From Pluralibacter gergoviae ATCC 33028 = NBRC 105706 (GTDB lineage Bacteria; Pseudomonadota; Gammaproteobacteria; Enterobacterales; Enterobacteriaceae), in contig NZ_BCZS01000007.1 of assembly GCF_001598855.1 (NCBI RefSeq), positions 124,001-188,000 on the forward strand: a stretch of 64,000 bases of DNA. The letters run 5' to 3'. The notes under the pieces were generated by a model, which was not told the origin of the DNA, searched no databases, and worked only from the letters and a program-made list of their open reading frames with translations. Numbering within the stretch: position 1 is the stretch's first letter; the number at the start of each line of letters is the position of its first letter. Positions 60,037-64,000 of this stretch are shown in pieces. The translations under genes and the position numbers were made by a program.

Positions 60037-60582
60037 TTACAGCTTAATAAAGTTTTCGCGGTAGTAGCTAAGCTCCGCCACCGACTCGCGGATATCGTCC
60101 ATTGCCTGGTGACTGCCCTGCTTCTTGAAGCCAGCGAGGATCTCCGGCTTCCAGCGGCGGGCCAGCTCTTTGAGGGTGCTGACATCGAGGTAGCGATAGT
60201 GGAAATAGGCCTCCAGCTCCGGCATGTACTTAAACAGAAAGCGCCGATCCTGGCCGATGCTGTTGCCGCAGATCGGCGACTTGCCTGCCGGAACCCAGGC
60301 CTTAAGAAACTCGATAGTCGCCAGCTCCGCCTCGCGATCGCCCATCTGGCTTGCCTTGACGCGATCCACCAGCCCGCTGCCGGTGTGGGTGCGCACGTTC
60401 CAGTCGTCCATCAGCGCCAGCTGGGCATCGGACTGGTGAACGGCGATGGTCGGCCCTTCGGCGAGAATATTAAGATCCGCATCGGTCACCAGCGTCGCTA
60501 TCTCAATAATGCGATCGCGCTCGGGATCGAGGCCGGTCATTTCAAGATCGATCCAAATGAGGTTGTTTTCGTTTGCACTCAT
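60037..60582 (-). CDS. orn: Oligoribonuclease
   Basis: Orn degrades very short RNAs, including pGpG from c-di-GMP breakdown, and is essential in E. coli. I chose the ATG at 60582 ([20 protein letters not shown]), giving 181 residues as in E. coli. The DEDDh catalytic residues are in [21 protein letters not shown] and [11 protein letters not shown]. It is divergent from rsgA. Orn finishes the degradation started by the EAL phosphodiesterases in this window. Confidence 0.98.
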   Translation of the reverse strand: MSANENNLIWIDLEMTGLDPERDRIIEIATLVTDADLNILAEGPTIAVHQSDAQLALMDDWNVRTHTGSGLVDRVKASQMGDREAELATIEFLKAWVPAGKSPICGNSIGQDRRFLFKYMPELEAYFHYRYLDVSTLKELARRWKPEILAGFKKQGSHQAMDDIRESVAELSYYRENFIKL

Positions 60583-60690
60583 GCTATTTTCCACCCTTCT
60601 CGCATAACCCGCCGCGGCGGGTTAACTGATATTATTAGTCTGTGTATCATAGAGGTTTTGCCCGCTACGGGCGACCAGGAGCCAGCCCGA

Positions 60691-61743
60691 TTGAGTAAAA
60701 ATAAACTCTCCAAAGGTCAGCAGCGCCGCGTGAAGGCCAACCACCAGCGCCGCCTGAAGACCACCGCGGAGAAGGCCGATTTCGACGACAACCTGTTTGG
60801 CGAAACGTCTGAAGGCATCGTCATCAGCCGCTTTGGCATGCACGCGGACGTTGAAGACAGCAACGGCAGCATCCACCGCTGCAACATTCGCCGCACCATC
60901 CGCTCGCTGGTCACCGGCGATCGCGTAGTCTGGCGCCCCGGTAAAGCGGCCGCAGAAGGCGTTAATGTCAAAGGCATCGTTGAAGCCGTGCACCCGCGCA
61001 GTTCTGTGCTGACCCGTCCCGATTTCTACGACGGCGTGAAGCCTATTGCAGCCAATATCGATCAGATTGTTATCGTGTCGGCTATTCTGCCGGAGCTGTC
61101 GCTGAATATTATCGACCGCTACCTGGTGGCCTGCGAAACGCTTGAGGTCGAACCGCTGATCGTGCTGAATAAAATCGATCTCCTCGACGATGCCAGTATG
61201 GCCTTCGTCAATGAGCAGATGGATATCTACCGCCGCATCGGCTATCGGGTGCTGATGGTCTCAAGCCATACCCAGAATGGCCTCAAGCCGCTTGAAGAAG
61301 CCCTGACCGGGCGCATCAGCATTTTTGCCGGCCAGTCAGGCGTCGGCAAGTCGAGCCTGCTTAACGCCCTGCTCGGCCTGCAGGATGAGATCCTGACCAA
61401 CGACGTCTCCGATAATTCCGGGCTTGGCCAGCACACCACCACCGCCGCCCGCCTCTATCACTTCCCGCACGGCGGCGACGTGATTGACTCGCCCGGCGTG
61501 CGCGAGTTTGGCCTCTGGCATCTTGAACCGGAACAAATCTTCAATGGTTTTGTCGAATTTCACGATTACCTCGGCCAGTGTAAATACCGTGACTGCAAGC
61601 ACGATACTGACCCGGGCTGCGCCATTCGCGAAGCGGTAGGCAAAGGCGAGATTGCGGAGAGCCGTTTTGACAACTATCACCGTATTCTGGAAACCATGGC
61701 GCAGGTAAAAACGCGTAAAGGCCTTTCTGAAAGCGATGACTGA
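60691..61743 (+). CDS. rsgA: Ribosome small-subunit GTPase RsgA
   Basis: RsgA is a circularly permuted GTPase that checks 30S subunit maturation and releases RbfA. The TTG at 60691, nine bases after AGGAG, gives 350 residues, as in E. coli ([15 protein letters not shown]). Domains: basic N-terminus and OB fold (about 35-105), permuted G domain (NKIDLLD, then [15 protein letters not shown], then DSPGVREFG), and a C-terminal zinc finger ([14 protein letters not shown]). Confidence 0.97.
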   Translation: MSKNKLSKGQQRRVKANHQRRLKTTAEKADFDDNLFGETSEGIVISRFGMHADVEDSNGSIHRCNIRRTIRSLVTGDRVVWRPGKAAAEGVNVKGIVEAVHPRSSVLTRPDFYDGVKPIAANIDQIVIVSAILPELSLNIIDRYLVACETLEVEPLIVLNKIDLLDDASMAFVNEQMDIYRRIGYRVLMVSSHTQNGLKPLEEALTGRISIFAGQSGVGKSSLLNALLGLQDEILTNDVSDNSGLGQHTTTAARLYHFPHGGDVIDSPGVREFGLWHLEPEQIFNGFVEFHDYLGQCKYRDCKHDTDPGCAIREAVGKGEIAESRFDNYHRILETMAQVKTRKGLSESDD

Positions 61744-61830
61744 CAATTACGCTAAACGCCGATAAAATCAGCCCCTTTTTAAAGGGCTCAGCAAGAGCCG
61801 GATTAAGAGAAACATAGCCTGGAGGCTACC

Positions 61831-62778
61831 TTGTTAAATTCATTTAAACTTTCGCTGCAATACCTTCTGCCGAAACTGTGGCTTACGCGCCTGGCCGGAT
61901 GGGGCGCGAGCAAACGGGCGGGCTGGCTGACAAGGCTGGTTATCGACCTGTTCGTTAAATATTACAAGGTCAACATGAAAGAGGCGCAGAAGCCGGATAC
62001 CGCCAGCTACCGCACCTTTAACGACTTCTTCGTGCGCCCGCTGCGCGACGATGTTCGCCCGCTGAATACCGATCCTAACGTACTGGTGCTGCCCGCCGAC
62101 GGCGTTATCAGCCAGCTCGGCGACATTGAAGACGACAAAATCCTGCAGGCCAAAGGCCACAACTACACGCTGGAAGCGCTGCTGGCAGGCAACTACCTGA
62201 TGGCGGACCTGTTCCGCAACGGCAGCTTCGCCACCACCTACCTGTCGCCGCGCGACTATCACCGCGTGCATATGCCGTGCAACGGCATCCTGCGCGAAAT
62301 GATCTACGTGCCCGGCGACCTCTTCTCCGTCAACCATCTGACCGCGCAGAACGTGCCCAACCTGTTTGCCCGCAACGAGCGCGTTATCTGCCTGTTCGAT
62401 ACCGAATTTGGCCCGATGGCGCAGATCCTGGTGGGCGCGACCATCGTCGGCAGCATCGAAACCGTCTGGTCCGGCACCGTGACGCCGCCGCGCGAAGGCA
62501 TTATCAAGCGCTGGACCTGGCCTGCCGGCGACAGCGAAGGCGCCGTTGCACTGCTCAAGGGCCAGGAGATGGGCCGCTTCAAGCTCGGCTCTACCGTCAT
62601 CAACCTGTTTGCGCCGGGCAAGGTTAAGCTGGCTGACACCCTGAAAAGCCTGTCCGTCACCCGTATCGGCGAGCCGCTGGCAGTCTCTGCAGATGCCAGC
62701 GCCGCACCGGCAGATGCCTCCGCGGCGGCAGTAACAGAAGATATTGCCGCGCCGCCGGCAGAAGAGACTAAAGCGTAA
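61831..62778 (+). CDS. psd: Phosphatidylserine decarboxylase proenzyme
   Basis: Psd makes phosphatidylethanolamine at the inner membrane. The TTG at 61831, preceded by GGAGGCTACC, gives 315 residues (E. coli 322). Self-cleavage at the LGST motif ([11 protein letters not shown], about 251-254) yields the beta chain and an alpha chain with an N-terminal pyruvoyl group from the serine. The C-terminal tail after the catalytic domain is alanine-rich ([20 protein letters not shown]) and differs from E. coli. Confidence 0.97.
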   Translation: MLNSFKLSLQYLLPKLWLTRLAGWGASKRAGWLTRLVIDLFVKYYKVNMKEAQKPDTASYRTFNDFFVRPLRDDVRPLNTDPNVLVLPADGVISQLGDIEDDKILQAKGHNYTLEALLAGNYLMADLFRNGSFATTYLSPRDYHRVHMPCNGILREMIYVPGDLFSVNHLTAQNVPNLFARNERVICLFDTEFGPMAQILVGATIVGSIETVWSGTVTPPREGIIKRWTWPAGDSEGAVALLKGQEMGRFKLGSTVINLFAPGKVKLADTLKSLSVTRIGEPLAVSADASAAPADASAAAVTEDIAAPPAEETKA

Positions 62779-62801
62779 GGCTTACTATAAGGACCGCTGA
62801 C

Positions 62802-64000
62802 GTGCGCCTGATTATCACTTTTCTGATGGCCTGGTGCCTCAGCCTGGGGGCGCACGCCGCCAGCGTTCCCGATGCCAAACAGATAGCCCAGGAGCTGGCG
62901 CAGGCCAAAGAAGCCAAACCTGCCCGGCCCGATACCGTTGAGGCGCTGCAGTCGGCGCTGACGGCCCTTGAGGAGCGTAAAGGCTCCCTTGAGCGCGCGC
63001 GGCAGTATCAGCAGGTTATCGATAATTTTCCCAAATACTCCCAGACGCTGCGCGCCCAGCTCGAAGGAATGACCGCCCAGCCCCGCGCGATCCCTACCGC
63101 CCTGACGACCGACGCCCTGAATCAGGAGATCCTGCAGGTCAGCAGCCAACTGCTGGAAAAGAGCCGCCTGGCCCAGCAGGAACAGGAGCGGGCACGGGAG
63201 ATAGCCGACTCGCTGAGCCAGCTGCCGCAGCAGCAGACCGACGCCCGCCGCCAGCTGAACGAGGTTGAGCGCCGCGCGGGCTCCGCCATCGGCAGCAGCG
63301 CCCAGGCGCAGAACCTCAATATGCAGGCCGAATCGGCCAAACTGAAGGCGCTGGTCGACGAGCTGGAGCTTGCCCAGCTGTCGGCCAATAATCGCCAGGA
63401 GCTGGCGCGCATGCGCTCCGAACTGGCGCAGAAAGAGAGCGAGCAGCTCGATGCCTATCTGCAGGGCCTGCGCAATCAGCTCAACAGCCAGCGCCAGCGC
63501 GAGGCGGAAAAAGCGCTCGAAAGCACCGAGCAGCTGGCGGAAAACAGCGAAAACCTGCCCGCCAGCATCGTGAAGCAGTTCAGCGTCAACCGCGAACTGT
63601 CGCAGGCGCTGAACCAGCAGGCGCAGCGCATGGATCTGGTGGCGTCCCAGCAGCGGCAGGCCACCAATCAGACCCTGCAGGTGCGCCAGGCGCTGAACAC
63701 CCTGCGCGAACAGGCCCAGTGGCTCGGCTCCTCTAATCTGCTCGGCGAGGCGCTGCGCGCCCAGGTGGCGCGCCTGCCGGAAATGCCCAAACCGCAGCAG
63801 TTGGACACCGAGATGGCCCAGCTGCGCGTGCACCGCCTGCGCTATGAAGATCTCCTCAATAAGCAGCCGCAGCTGCGCGAAAGCCACCAGAATAACGGCG
63901 AGCCGCTGACCGCCGAGGAGTCGCGCATTCTTGACGCCCAGCTCAATACCCAGAAGGAGCTGCTCACCTCCCTGCTGCAGGGCGGCGATACGCTGATTCT
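62802..64000 (+). CDS. mscM: Miniconductance mechanosensitive channel MscM (YjeP), N-terminal part
   Basis: The frame starts with GTG at 62802, eight bases after AAGGA, and runs off the right edge after 399 codons. It has a signal peptide (MRLIITFLMAWCLSLGAHAA) and a long periplasmic coiled-coil region rich in Gln, Glu and Ala. It matches the first third of E. coli MscM (about 1100 residues), a large MscS-family channel that opens on osmotic downshock. It follows psd by 23 bases and is probably cotranscribed with it, as in E. coli. Confidence 0.95.
   Translation, partial: MRLIITFLMAWCLSLGAHAASVPDAKQIAQELAQAKEAKPARPDTVEALQSALTALEERKGSLERARQYQQVIDNFPKYSQTLRAQLEGMTAQPRAIPTALTTDALNQEILQVSSQLLEKSRLAQQEQERAREIADSLSQLPQQQTDARRQLNEVERRAGSAIGSSAQAQNLNMQAESAKLKALVDELELAQLSANNRQELARMRSELAQKESEQLDAYLQGLRNQLNSQRQREAEKALESTEQLAENSENLPASIVKQFSVNRELSQALNQQAQRMDLVASQQRQATNQTLQVRQALNTLREQAQWLGSSNLLGEALRAQVARLPEMPKPQQLDTEMAQLRVHRLRYEDLLNKQPQLRESHQNNGEPLTAEESRILDAQLNTQKELLTSLLQGGDTLI

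Noticed and set aside
62304-63887. 527-codon minus-strand frame
   Set aside because: Antisense to psd and mscM, both clearly recognisable.

Overview
The window is a chromosomal segment of a member of the Enterobacteriaceae. From rpsF to mscM, and again from ytfL to ytfB, the genes follow the Escherichia coli order (read in reverse) and the proteins are close to their E. coli counterparts. The core DNA is GC-rich, as in Enterobacter, Cedecea, Klebsiella or Leclercia. The genus cannot be fixed from this sequence alone.

Layout. (1) 1-6.6 kb is an AT-rich accessory region: two divergent genes for bacterial Ig-like (invasin/intimin-type) proteins without visible signal peptides, a LuxR-type regulator, a very short ToxR/CadC-like membrane regulator and a phage-repressor-like regulator preceded by a perfect inverted repeat. 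(2) 6.8-14.6 kb is core: ytfL, ytfK, ytfJ, cysQ, cpdB, ytfH, qorB. A zeta-toxin-type kinase and a 58-residue partner ORF are inserted between ytfL and ytfK. (3) 14.8-20.2 kb is accessory: a MarT/CadC-like regulator with a FidL-like partner, a lipoprotein, and a membrane diguanylate cyclase / phosphodiesterase pair. (4) 20.9-29.4 kb holds a GNAT acetyltransferase and an AraC regulator, then ytfF, ytfE with an NsrR operator, cycA, fklB, ytfB, the rpsF-priB-rpsR-rplI operon and yjfY. (5) 29.5-38.9 kb occupies the place of the E. coli ula (ascorbate) genes. It carries a seven-gene chaperone-usher fimbrial operon ending in an EAL-domain gene, and a divergent second MarT/FidL-like pair. (6) 38.9-64 kb is core: yjfP, bsmA, yjfN, aidB, rlmB, rnr, nsrR, purA, yjeT, hflC, hflK, hflX, hfq, miaA, mutL, amiB, tsaE, nnr, queG, three tRNA-Gly genes, orn, rsgA, psd and the start of mscM.

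How the parts fit. The core is housekeeping: translation, tRNA modification, RNA decay, mismatch repair, wall hydrolysis, phospholipid synthesis, purine synthesis and nitric oxide defence (NsrR with its target ytfE). The accessory parts share a theme: surface proteins (Ig-like proteins, fimbriae), c-di-GMP enzymes (one GGDEF, two EAL) and three membrane-bound winged-helix regulators of the ToxR/CadC/MarT type. That suggests acquired modules controlling attachment. The least described candidates are the signal-less Ig-like pair with its regulators, the zeta-kinase/58-aa pair, and the repeated MarT/FidL pairs next to c-di-GMP and fimbrial genes.
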